Shown: positions 1 through 5,835 of the stretch, piece by piece
Numbering within the stretch: position 1 is the first letter of the stretch
Layout of the letters: the number at the start of each line of letters is the position of its first letter
NCBI GenBank assembly: GCA_002351955.1
Contig: DEHO01000041.1
Span: forward strand, 11,382 to 19,289
Length of the DNA stretch: 7,908 bases
Direction of reading: 5' to 3'
DNA from: Flavobacteriales bacterium UBA2798
GTDB taxonomy: Bacteria > Bacteroidota > Bacteroidia > Flavobacteriales_D > UBA2798
Made by a program: the position numbers and the translations under genes
The notes under the pieces: model-generated
Seen by the model: only the letters and a program-made list of their open reading frames with translations
Told to the model about the DNA's origin: nothing
The model's database searches: none

Positions 1-1631
1 CCCGCTGGGCAACGCATGGTCAGCCGAACGACGAAAACGCACACCCGCATTTTTCGGGTGATAGTAATCTCGCTATTATTCACAACGGAATCATAGAGAA
101 CTACGCCACCATTAAGGAAGAATTATCCAAACGCGGTCACGTTTTTACCTCTGAAACCGATACAGAAGTCCTCATCCATTTCATTGAAGAGATCCGCAAC
201 AAGGAAAAAGTAGATCTCTTTGAAGCGGTGCGTATTGCATTGAACGAAGTACACGGCGCGTATGCCATTGTGGTGATCGACAAGAGCAATCCCGACCGAC
301 TGATCGCTGCAAAAAAATCATCTCCGTTGGTGATCGGTATTGGAGAAGAAGGCGAATTTTTTCTCGCATCCGATGCCACCCCCATTGTAGAATACACCAA
401 AAATGTGGTGTACCTCGAGGACGAAGAAATTGCCGTGATCGATCGCAAGGAAGGATTGAAACTGAAGAACATCAAGAACCAGGACAAACGTCTCTCGATA
501 CAGGAACTGGAAATGCAACTCGAAGCGCTGGAAAAAGGCGGCTACGAACATTTCATGCTCAAGGAGATTTACGAGCAGCCCCGTTCCATTCGCGATTGTA
601 TGCGCGGAAGGATCAGTGCCACGCAAGGCTGGGTGCAGCTGGGAGGAATAAAAGATTTCGAACAGAAACTTACTTCCACCAAACGCATCATCATGGTAGC
701 CTGCGGAACATCATGGCATGCAGGACTGGTGGGCGAATACCTTTTCGAAGAGCTGGCGCGCATTCCCGTAGAAGTAGAATACGCATCCGAATTCCGTTAC
801 CGCAATCCGATCGTTGATGAAAACGATGTAGTGATTGCCATCTCACAATCGGGAGAAACGGCCGATACGCTGGCTGCCATTCAGCTTGCCAAATCGAAAG
901 GTGCAACCATTATCGGTATTTGTAATGTGGTGGGTTCAACCATTGCACGCTCAACCGATGCCGGATCGTACACCCATGCCGGTCCGGAAATTGGTGTGGC
1001 CTCTACTAAGGCGTTTACGGCACAAGTAACAGTGCTTACCCTTATGGCGCTGATGATCGGACAAAAACGCGGCACCATTCCTGCCAACCGCTTTAACCGT
1101 TTACTCATCGAACTCGATTCCATTCCCGAAAAGGTGGAAGAAGTACTCAAGAGCAATTCGCAGATCAAATACATTGCCGACATCTACAAAGACGCACGCA
1201 ACGCACTTTACCTTGGTCGCGGAAACAGTTTTCCGGTTGCATTGGAAGGCGCGCTGAAGCTGAAAGAAATTTCCTACATCCACGCCGAAGGCTATCCTGC
1301 TGCAGAAATGAAACACGGTCCGATCGCACTGATCGACGAAGAGATGCCCGTGTTTGTGATCGCCACGCAGGGACCATCGTACGAAAAAGTGGTGAGCAAT
1401 ATTCAGGAAGTAAAAGCCCGCAAAGGAAAGATCATTGCCATTGTTACCAAAGGTGATACCGTGGTAAAAGGACTGGCCGATCATATCATTGAGATTCCGG
1501 ATACGGATGATATTCTTGTTCCGCTACTCTCGGTGATTCCTTTGCAGTTGTTATCGTACCACATCGCCGTAATGCGTGGGTGCAACGTGGATCAGCCGCG
1601 TAACCTGGCGAAATCGGTGACGGTGGAGTAG
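1..1631 (+). CDS. glmS: Glutamine--fructose-6-phosphate aminotransferase (isomerizing), 5' partial
   Basis: This enzyme converts fructose-6-phosphate and glutamine to glucosamine-6-phosphate and glutamate in the cytoplasm, the first step towards UDP-GlcNAc for peptidoglycan and lipid A. The open frame enters at base 3 (bases 1-2 finish a split codon) and gives 542 residues, so about 70 N-terminal residues, including the catalytic Cys, lie upstream. The glutaminase domain is seen from RWATHG (3-20), through HNGIIEN, to the SETDTE motif. Two SIS sugar-isomerase domains follow: CGTS (702-713), SQSGETADT (843-869), VASTKAF, then LEGALKLKEISYIHAEG with the ring-opening His at 1281-1283. The C-terminus NLAKSVTVE matches the E. 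coli enzyme and carries its catalytic Lys. There is no internal frameshift. Any promoter or leader control lies outside the window. An octamer repeat array starts 9 bp after the stop. Confidence 0.98.
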   Translation, partial: RWATHGQPNDENAHPHFSGDSNLAIIHNGIIENYATIKEELSKRGHVFTSETDTEVLIHFIEEIRNKEKVDLFEAVRIALNEVHGAYAIVVIDKSNPDRLIAAKKSSPLVIGIGEEGEFFLASDATPIVEYTKNVVYLEDEEIAVIDRKEGLKLKNIKNQDKRLSIQELEMQLEALEKGGYEHFMLKEIYEQPRSIRDCMRGRISATQGWVQLGGIKDFEQKLTSTKRIIMVACGTSWHAGLVGEYLFEELARIPVEVEYASEFRYRNPIVDENDVVIAISQSGETADTLAAIQLAKSKGATIIGICNVVGSTIARSTDAGSYTHAGPEIGVASTKAFTAQVTVLTLMALMIGQKRGTIPANRFNRLLIELDSIPEKVEEVLKSNSQIKYIADIYKDARNALYLGRGNSFPVALEGALKLKEISYIHAEGYPAAEMKHGPIALIDEEMPVFVIATQGPSYEKVVSNIQEVKARKGKIIAIVTKGDTVVKGLADHIIEIPDTDDILVPLLSVIPLQLLSYHIAVMRGCNVDQPRNLAKSVTVE

Positions 1632-1640
1632 AAGGATAAT

Positions 1641-1720
1641 GTGCGAATGTGCTAGTGTGCGAATGGGTGAATGAGAGAATGTGAGAATGTGAGAATGTGC
1701 GAATGTGCTAGTTTGCGAAT
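1641..1720. repeat. Intergenic tandem array, period 8, ten units
   Basis: Ten consecutive octamers stay in strict phase from 1641 to 1720. Typical units are GTGCGAAT (1641, 1657, 1697), GTGAGAAT (1681, 1689) and GTGCTAGT (1649, 1705), with variants at 1665, 1673 and 1713. The 16-mer GTGCGAATGTGCTAGT occurs exactly twice, at 1641-1656 and 1697-1712, seven units apart, so there is a higher-order pattern. On the minus strand the array is open and reads as a His/Ser/Thr-rich string, which I take as an artefact of the repeat. No function can be assigned from the sequence. Confidence 0.9.
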
Positions 1721-1761
1721 GAATAGGTGTTGCCGATGAAATCCGTATTATTACCAATATT

Positions 1762-1836
1762 CCAACTTGTCCGCTGAAGGTTTAGCGAAGGAGGATTACC
1801 CAACTTGTCCGCCGAAGGTTTACCGAAGGAAGATTA
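1762..1836. repeat. Intergenic 38-bp direct repeat, two copies
   Basis: Two 37-nt copies, 1762-1798 and 1800-1836, match at 34 of 37 positions with a repeat step of 38 bp. Each contains the 12-mer CTTGTCCGCYGA (1766-1777 and 1804-1815), which is found again as a tandem array at 5156-5191. Copy 1 has a near-palindrome (CGCTGAA and TTTAGCG around GG) that could fold into a short hairpin with one G-T pair; changes in copy 2 weaken it. The second copy ends 18 bp before the methyltransferase start codon. Confidence 0.88.
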
Positions 1837-1854
1837 ACCAATTACCCCCCTCCC

Positions 1855-2568
1855 ATGCGTAAAACACTATACATCCTTCTCCTCCTCGCTTTCGCCTGTT
1901 CGGGTGAGCATAAGCACGATCATGGGCATGAGCATGACAGTACCGGGCATGAGCATGGGGAACATGAGCACGGGCATCATCATGGGGATGCGAATGCGTA
2001 CATGAACGAGAGTGAATTCGATGAACTGGTGCAGCGCTTTGAGGATCCGGAGCGGGAGAAGTGGCAGAAACCGGAGGTGGTGATTGCGTTTATTGGCGAT
2101 CTGAAAGGGAAAACGCTGGTGGACATTGGTGCGGGTACCGGTTACTTTGCATTTAAGCTGGCCGATGGTGCGGAAAAAATTATTGCTGCCGATGCTGATG
2201 AACGTTTTATAGACTACATCGAAAACAAAAACAAGGACGCGAAAAAAAACAATCTCATCACCCGCAAAGCTGAATATGCTTCTGCTCCTCTCGAAGCGAA
2301 CGAAGCCGATGTGGTGCTATTGGTGAATGTGTACCATCACATTGAAAAACGAAACGATTATTTTAAAGCAGTACACTCCAAACTCCGCGAAAAGGGAGAA
2401 TTGATTGTTGTCGATTTTAAAAAAGGTGATTTGCCGGTGGGGCCGCCCAATGCGATGAAGGTAGGTCCAAACACCGCAAAAGCAGAACTGGAAGAGGCAG
2501 GATTTACATTTGTGCAAATGGATGATGCCTCGTTGGAGTATCAGTATTTGCTGAAGATGAAAAAATAA
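1855..2568 (+). CDS. Lipoprotein-anchored class I SAM-dependent methyltransferase with His-rich linker
   Basis: The 237-residue product starts with a lipoprotein-type signal (Arg2 and Lys3, a Leu-rich core, then AFAC with Cys15 as probable lipidation site). Residues 19-43 contain 12 histidines among Gly, Asp and Glu, a likely metal-binding linker. A WQKP motif (70-73) leads into a Rossmann methyltransferase domain: DIGAGTGYF (90-98) is SAM motif I, Asp113 fits the ribose-binding acidic residue, ADVV to HHI (152-163) is strand 4, and GELIVVDF (181-188) strand 5. The substrate is unknown. It is odd for a SAM enzyme to carry an export signal, because SAM is a cytoplasmic cofactor. Glutamate codon use changes within the gene: up to residue 75 it is 9 GAG to 3 GAA, later 2 GAG to 11 GAA. 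This may mean the N-terminal part was added separately. No Shine-Dalgarno or clear promoter precedes the ATG. Fold is near certain, function is not. Confidence 0.88.
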   Translation: MRKTLYILLLLAFACSGEHKHDHGHEHDSTGHEHGEHEHGHHHGDANAYMNESEFDELVQRFEDPEREKWQKPEVVIAFIGDLKGKTLVDIGAGTGYFAFKLADGAEKIIAADADERFIDYIENKNKDAKKNNLITRKAEYASAPLEANEADVVLLVNVYHHIEKRNDYFKAVHSKLREKGELIVVDFKKGDLPVGPPNAMKVGPNTAKAELEEAGFTFVQMDDASLEYQYLLKMKK

Positions 2569-2670
2569 TTGGCATCACCTGCAATTAAGACTTTTTAAGA
2601 ATTCCGTTTACTTGTTTCCAAAACTAACTTGGGTTACCTTTCCCCCACACTCGGTATTTATTAGCAGAAC

Positions 2671-3084
2671 CTACTGCTCTCCTTCGCTCCACATGAATAC
2701 GTTGGGGTTGTTGAGATAGGGTGTGATGTCGTTGGAGAAAACGATGAGCAGCAGATCGACCACAGGAAGAATTCCTACGCCTCCGCCCAGTGTGAGGGTG
2801 TAGGCAACAGGAACGTTTGGTGTAGTGCCCAAATACAAACGGTGCACGCCAAAAGGACCCAATGTAATGCACAACAGAGAAGCTACAAGTCGTCGCGGAC
2901 GGCGTTGTTTTGTATTTTCTGTATTAGAAGAAAGGGTGTCGTAAAAAACAAAAACACTATCTTGAACTTCAGTTAAAGAAAGGTGTACAGAATCAGGAAA
3001 TGAAAAAGAAGTCTGTTGCGCGGAAAGAGTGCTGCAGCAAAAAAATAAAAAAAGTAAAAGAAGACGCGTACGCAACTGAACCAT
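2671..3084 (-). CDS. TM2-domain membrane protein with signal peptide
   Basis: The 137-residue product has an N-terminal signal (basic start, Leu/Phe core at 8-20, probable cleavage after SA or SAQ near 22-23). A short Ser/Thr/Asp-rich extracytoplasmic stretch follows, to about residue 58. A basic patch (KQRRPRR, 59-65) introduces a TM2 domain at about 62-117: first helix 66-80, turn GVHRLYLG (79-86), second helix about 93-116 with LGGGVGI and VVDLLLI. The short tail NNPNVFMW resembles the C-termini of Bacteroidota TM2 proteins. The TM2 family has no settled biochemical role. The gene converges on the methyltransferase across a 102-bp spacer, in which I found no convincing terminator, and is divergent from the 3129 cluster. 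A strong promoter match lies just before the chosen ATG, which supports this start. Confidence 0.87.
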   Translation of the reverse strand: MVQLRTRLLLLFLFFCCSTLSAQQTSFSFPDSVHLSLTEVQDSVFVFYDTLSSNTENTKQRRPRRLVASLLCITLGPFGVHRLYLGTTPNVPVAYTLTLGGGVGILPVVDLLLIVFSNDITPYLNNPNVFMWSEGEQ

Positions 3085-3088
3085 GATC

Positions 3089-3124
3089 CAAAAATACGAA
3101 TCAAAAGCATAGACCTAATCAAAA
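3089..3124 (-). promoter_or_regulatory. Bacteroidota-type promoter for the TM2 gene
   Basis: Read on the minus strand, TATTTTTG (3089-3096) is an exact match to the Bacteroidota -7 consensus TAnnTTTG. A TTTTG (3120-3124), 23 nt further upstream, can serve as the -33 TTG element, at the long end of the accepted spacing. The box ends 4 nt before the ATG at 3084, so the transcript would be leaderless or nearly so. The region is AT-rich and only 44 bp lie between the divergent starts, so a chance match is possible. Confidence 0.5.
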
Positions 3125-3128
3125 CGAA

Positions 3129-3347
3129 ATGAAAAAGATCTTGTTATACCTATCTCTTACCATTGCGCTGGCAATAACGGCCTTTCTTGTTTATCGTTTT
3201 ATCTATACCTTGAATACCGGTCCGAGCGAAGAACAATTGCAGGAACATAAATCGCACGACGATGAAGTGGTAGCGCCTTCCAAACTCGATGCACTCGAAG
3301 CCAGCTTTGCAGAAGAAGATTCCACTGCAAGTGATAGTTTAAAATAA
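3129..3347 (+). CDS. Small single-pass membrane protein, unknown function
   Basis: I do not recognise a family. The 72-residue product has Lys2 and Lys3, then one hydrophobic helix (about 4-27, ending in VYRFIY), then a polar acidic tail to the end (EEQLQEH, DDE, EEDSTASD). The helix has no lipobox and no good signal-peptidase site, so it is probably an uncleaved membrane anchor with the acidic tail outside. It is the first gene of a probable + strand cluster with the DUF4349-type lipoprotein gene, 78 bp downstream. Only 44 bp separate its ATG from the divergent TM2 gene. The start ATG follows AAAACGA, with no Shine-Dalgarno. Translation looks credible from the clear membrane-protein composition and the lack of competing frames, but the gene is short. 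Confidence 0.7.
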   Translation: MKKILLYLSLTIALAITAFLVYRFIYTLNTGPSEEQLQEHKSHDDEVVAPSKLDALEASFAEEDSTASDSLK

Positions 3348-3425
3348 ACCAATTCCATTTCAGCACAATACCATCGGGAGAAGTTCTTCCGCAGGAAAAA
3401 GTATATCCAACCAAAACCATTTGCC

Positions 3426-4496
3426 ATGAAAAAGTCAATGTTATTACTGAGCATGATTCTCGTTTTAGTTTCCGCCTGCGGCTCCGGCAGCGATTACAAA
3501 AGTTCAGATGAAACGAGCCTGGAAACATCCGGCGCCGCTATGAATAACGACGAGTCCGCCCCAAGCGAAATTTATTACGAAGCGGAGGAATCAATAAAAG
3601 AAGACGGTGATGATGAGAATGCTACACAAACATTATCCGCAGCCAATGCCGGGAGAAATCTTTCATACGGATATATATCTCCAGGTGCAAAAACACAGCC
3701 AATGGTGAGCGAACGCTTATTCTCTTCTGCAGCTGTTGCATTTAATGTAAACGATTCTTTGCGTCCATTTATCATTTCGGCCGACCTTCGTTTTCGTGTA
3801 GCCAATGTTGAGAAAAGCACATACGCCATCGAAGATGTAGTGATTGCCAATAAGGGTTATGTAGAATCCACTTTCCTGCGCAGCACTGTACAAAGTTCGC
3901 GTACCATTCCCATTTCGCGGGATTCAACACTTGAGCAGGTGGATTATGTACTCGAAAACCGAATGACATTGCGTGTGCCGTCCAAACACCTCGATCGTGT
4001 ATTGCGGAAAATCGGTGCGGAATCCGAATTTTTTGATCACCGTAATCTCACCGCAGAAAACATCACCTTCGACCTGGTTGATAAAGAACTCGAGCGCAAA
4101 CGTCTTGCAAAATACCATTCGCGACTTTCAAAAGCCATCGATGATAAAGGAAGAAAACTGGAAAGCATTGAAAGCGCAGAAGAAGCACTTTTACGCGCGG
4201 ATGAACGTAACGACCGCAACACTGTTGAAAAACTTCGTATGCTGGATAAGGTTGAATATTCTACTCTTGAAGTTTTCATTTATCAGAACGAAAGTGTGTT
4301 TACCAAAGTTGCTGCCAATCGTAAAAACATTGCGCAATACGAACCTTCCTTCTGGAGCAAACTGGGCGATTCCTTTATCGAAGGTTGGGAAATTGTGCAG
4401 GATTTCATTCTTGTGCTTGCCCGCGCATGGTTCCTGTTGCTCATTGCAGGATTTGCACTTTGGTTCCTGCTAAAAAAGTACCGCACATCTAAATAA
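3426..4496 (+). CDS. DUF4349-type lipoprotein with C-terminal membrane helix
   Basis: The 356-residue product starts with a clear lipoprotein signal: MKK, a hydrophobic core and LVSAC with Cys18 as lipidation site. Residues 19-75 are a low-complexity acidic and Ser-rich spacer. From about 112 to 348 it follows the DUF4349 layout: a beta-rich part (IISADLRFRV, then MTLRVPSKHLDRVLRKIG at 180-197), an AENITFDLVDKELERKRL segment opening a charged coiled coil (about 214-272), a final strand (YSTLEVFIYQ, 278-287), then a linker and a C-terminal membrane helix (about 326-349) with a KKYRTSK tail. The family is widespread and its role unknown; the layout suggests a protein tethered at both ends, by a lipid and by a helix. 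It lies 78 bp after the 72-residue membrane protein gene and 18 bp before the next lipoprotein gene, suggesting co-transcription. A long second open frame inside it (3973-4473) is a shadow. Confidence 0.88.
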   Translation: MKKSMLLLSMILVLVSACGSGSDYKSSDETSLETSGAAMNNDESAPSEIYYEAEESIKEDGDDENATQTLSAANAGRNLSYGYISPGAKTQPMVSERLFSSAAVAFNVNDSLRPFIISADLRFRVANVEKSTYAIEDVVIANKGYVESTFLRSTVQSSRTIPISRDSTLEQVDYVLENRMTLRVPSKHLDRVLRKIGAESEFFDHRNLTAENITFDLVDKELERKRLAKYHSRLSKAIDDKGRKLESIESAEEALLRADERNDRNTVEKLRMLDKVEYSTLEVFIYQNESVFTKVAANRKNIAQYEPSFWSKLGDSFIEGWEIVQDFILVLARAWFLLLIAGFALWFLLKKYRTSK

Positions 4497-4514
4497 TTTT
4501 TCGATCTTTAGTGC

Positions 4515-4967
4515 ATGAAACCCGGTAAGAACGTCAGGAACATCTTTTTTCTCCTCGTTCTTCCTGGTTTTCTTATGCTCTTTTCCTGCACCGCACCGGA
4601 GCATGAAATAAGCGAAAACAAAACAAGCGACAGCCTCGGGCAACTATTGATTGATACCGCACTCCATTTTGAAGAGGTGAAACAATTATCGCTGATGCTG
4701 AATAAAGGTCATGCAGGAGAAACCCAACTGAGCGCCATCATTACCGCACGACCATCAAGCGCATTTGATCATTACTGGATTGAAATCGGCGAATCCATCA
4801 ACGGAGAATTCATTACGTATTTCCATTTTCTATTTTTTCCCGAAGCAGAGGAATGGAAAGTGTACGACGAAAAAACAGATGCTGTTATGGATCGTTCTCA
4901 ATGGAAAACGGAACGCATGAACGCTCCTCTACTGCAGCACAAAACACCACCGCCGGATAGGGAATGA
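4515..4967 (+). CDS. Small lipoprotein, unknown function
   Basis: The 150-residue product has a basic N-terminus (Lys2, Lys5, Arg8), a hydrophobic core (10-23) and a lipobox-like LFSC with Cys25 as the probable lipidation site. The mature part is about 125 residues. It has a mixed helix (DSLGQLLIDTALHFEEVKQLSLML) and an aromatic strand-rich region (DHYWIEIGES, EFITYFHFLFFPEAEEWKVYDEKTD) like a small alpha/beta domain, then a polar Pro-rich tail ending PPPDRE. I recognise no named family. It starts 18 bp after the DUF4349-type gene and is probably the last gene of that operon, since a 382-bp spacer full of repeats follows. Immediately before the ATG, GATCTTTA (4503-4510) resembles the -7 box at only 4 of 6 defined positions, so a private promoter is doubtful. 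Confidence 0.75.
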   Translation: MKPGKNVRNIFFLLVLPGFLMLFSCTAPEHEISENKTSDSLGQLLIDTALHFEEVKQLSLMLNKGHAGETQLSAIITARPSSAFDHYWIEIGESINGEFITYFHFLFFPEAEEWKVYDEKTDAVMDRSQWKTERMNAPLLQHKTPPPDRE

Positions 4968-4984
4968 TGATTGGTGAATGGTGA

Positions 4985-5005
4985 TCCCGACGCTAAAGGT
5001 CGGGA
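4985..5005. repeat. Perfect 7-bp inverted repeat (hairpin) with 7-nt loop
   Basis: TCCCGAC (4985-4991) pairs fully with GTCGGGA (4999-5005) across the loop GCTAAAG. It lies 18 bp after the stop of the small lipoprotein gene, where a terminator would be expected, but no T-run follows. The left arm is part of a 14-mer that recurs at 7301-7314 without its pairing arm, so it may be a repeat module and not a terminator. Confidence 0.55.
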
Positions 5006-5012
5006 CAGGCCG

Positions 5013-5054
5013 GTGAACAGTGAACGGTGAACAGTAATCAGTGAACAGTGAACG
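5013..5054. repeat. Intergenic tandem array, period 7, six GTGAACR-type units
   Basis: Six contiguous heptamers start at 5013, 5020, 5027, 5034, 5041 and 5048. Three are GTGAACA, two are GTGAACG and one (5034) is the variant GTAATCA. Related units appear at 4974 (GTGAATG), 5836-5856, 7294 and, inverted, 7404-7410, always between genes. Confidence 0.9.
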
Positions 5055-5060
5055 GTTCTG

Positions 5061-5081
5061 AAGTAGAAGGGTGCTCTACTT
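5061..5081 (+). terminator. Possible terminator hairpin after the 3129-4967 cluster
   Basis: AAGTAGA (5061-5067) pairs perfectly with TCTACTT (5075-5081) around a 7-nt loop, and ATTAAATTT follows. The stem is AT-rich and weak for an intrinsic terminator, and it sits about 95 bp past the last stop codon, so this is only a candidate. It has the same 7-7-7 geometry as the hairpin at 4985-5005. Confidence 0.3.
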
Positions 5082-5155
5082 ATTAAATTTAGATTGAATA
5101 TCAATTTTCGGGTGTGCACTTTTCCCAATGGTAGCGTTTTTCAAAACAAATTCTT

Positions 5156-5191
5156 CTTGTCCGCCGACTTGTCCACTGACTTGTCCACTGA
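5156..5191. repeat. Tandem 12-mer array, three units of CTTGTCCRCYGA
   Basis: Three 12-mers lie end to end: CTTGTCCGCCGA at 5156-5167, then CTTGTCCACTGA at 5168-5179 and again at 5180-5191. The first unit is identical to 1804-1815 and differs at one base from 1766-1777, both within the 38-bp repeat before the methyltransferase gene. Confidence 0.85.
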
Positions 5192-5293
5192 AATGAAACG
5201 AAAGTGGAAGTGGAACAAAGGGTGTAGGAGGATGCGGTAAAACCACCAAGAACGTATTCCAATGAAAAATCTATTCCTGCAGATCTCCATTCG

Positions 5294-5356
5294 TTACTCC
5301 CTACTATTAACTTTTAACTATTAACTCCTAACTAAAGACTCATAACTTCTTACTTT
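5294..5356. repeat. Intergenic tandem array, period 7, nine units with invariant ACT
   Basis: Nine heptamers in unbroken phase, from 5294 to 5356, each have ACT as the central triplet (C at 5297, then every 7 bases to 5353). TAACTNN is the commonest form. The last unit overlaps the stop codon and final Lys codon of the - strand gene ending at 5350. The unit sequence is unrelated to GTGAACR, although the period is the same. Confidence 0.9.
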
Positions 5357-5784
5357 CCTATTGCACTAATGCGGTGAATGAAATTCGTCATCCAATCTAC
5401 AAAAGCATGAAAGCGATCTCTATCGGCTTCTACTACTTGTGTTGTTGCTCCGGAAGAAACATATGCCAGGACATCTGTCCCCCGCGTTAATTTTACCGAT
5501 GTGGTTGCCTTATCGTAAATAATACCGCAGGGAAGTGTACGGATAGTATTCAAACGATAAGTGCCAATGGCCTCTTTCACTTCTTTGCGCAACTGATCAT
5601 TCATTGCATACGCACGCCGCAGTACCAATCCATGGTCCATGTCCTCCACCACTACACTATCGTAACGGATATAATAATCCTGCGAGCCATAATACATGCC
5701 ACCACCGTGGTAATAGTGCAGCACAACATTGGTATCCACCGAAGGATTCAACAATAAAGCGGTAAGAAGAAGAAGCGTGTTCAT
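5350..5784 (-). CDS. Small exported protein of unknown function
   Basis: I do not recognise a family. The 144-residue product begins with a short hydrophobic stretch (LLLLTALLL, 4-12) that fits a short signal peptide, though a cleavage site is not obvious. The mature part has a Tyr/Gly-rich start (VVLHYYHGGGMYYGSQDYYIRYDS, about 21-43), a charged helix (QLRKEVKEAIGTYRLN), a stretch LPCGIIYDKATTSVKLTRG with the only Cys (86), a strand (DVLAYVSS) and an amphipathic C-terminal helix (DRFHAFVDWMTNFIHRI). This looks like a small, structured periplasmic domain. The gene follows the phosphatase gene on the same strand after a 103-bp spacer that contains heptamer remnants, so co-transcription is possible but not shown. 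Its stop codon lies within a heptamer array. Composition supports a real gene; function is unknown. Confidence 0.68.
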   Translation of the reverse strand: MNTLLLLTALLLNPSVDTNVVLHYYHGGGMYYGSQDYYIRYDSVVVEDMDHGLVLRRAYAMNDQLRKEVKEAIGTYRLNTIRTLPCGIIYDKATTSVKLTRGTDVLAYVSSGATTQVVEADRDRFHAFVDWMTNFIHRISAIGK

Positions 5785-5835
5785 AATATCAGATTTTATA
5801 GCTGTACACGTGCCGGAGAAAAAGGTTCAGGGGGG

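Larger units (their letters stand above)
4968..5349. other. 382-bp repeat-rich spacer without a credible gene
   Basis: This spacer separates two genes that converge on it, from the + strand cluster and from the orphan at 5350. In order it holds a GTGATCC-type module and hairpin (4974-5005), a six-unit heptamer array (5013-5054), a second hairpin (5061-5081), an AT-rich stretch, a three-unit 12-mer array (5156-5191) and a nine-unit heptamer array (5294-5356). The only open frames are very short (15 codons from 5194, 20 codons from 5262) or are read through the repeats, and none looks like a gene. No RNA gene could be recognised. Confidence 0.75.

Noticed and set aside
1641..1720. CRISPR array
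   Set aside because: Units are 8 bp without spacers and no cas gene is present.
1551..1757. Minus strand frame with a His/Ser/Thr repeat peptide
   Set aside because: It is read straight through the octamer array and the glmS end. Period 8 in DNA gives the peptide periodicity, so it is a repeat artefact.
2569..2670. Bidirectional terminator between the convergent methyltransferase and TM2 genes
   Set aside because: There is a short T-run near 2591, but I could not find a stem of useful length before it on either strand.
3973..4473. Open + strand frame of 166 codons inside the DUF4349-type gene
   Set aside because: It overlaps a gene with a clear lipoprotein signal and family match in another frame. 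Its product is Cys/Lys-rich and has no domain sense.
5194..5324. Tiny + strand frames (15 codons from 5194, 20 codons from 5262)
   Set aside because: Both are too short and the second ends in the heptamer array. There is no promoter or conservation evidence.
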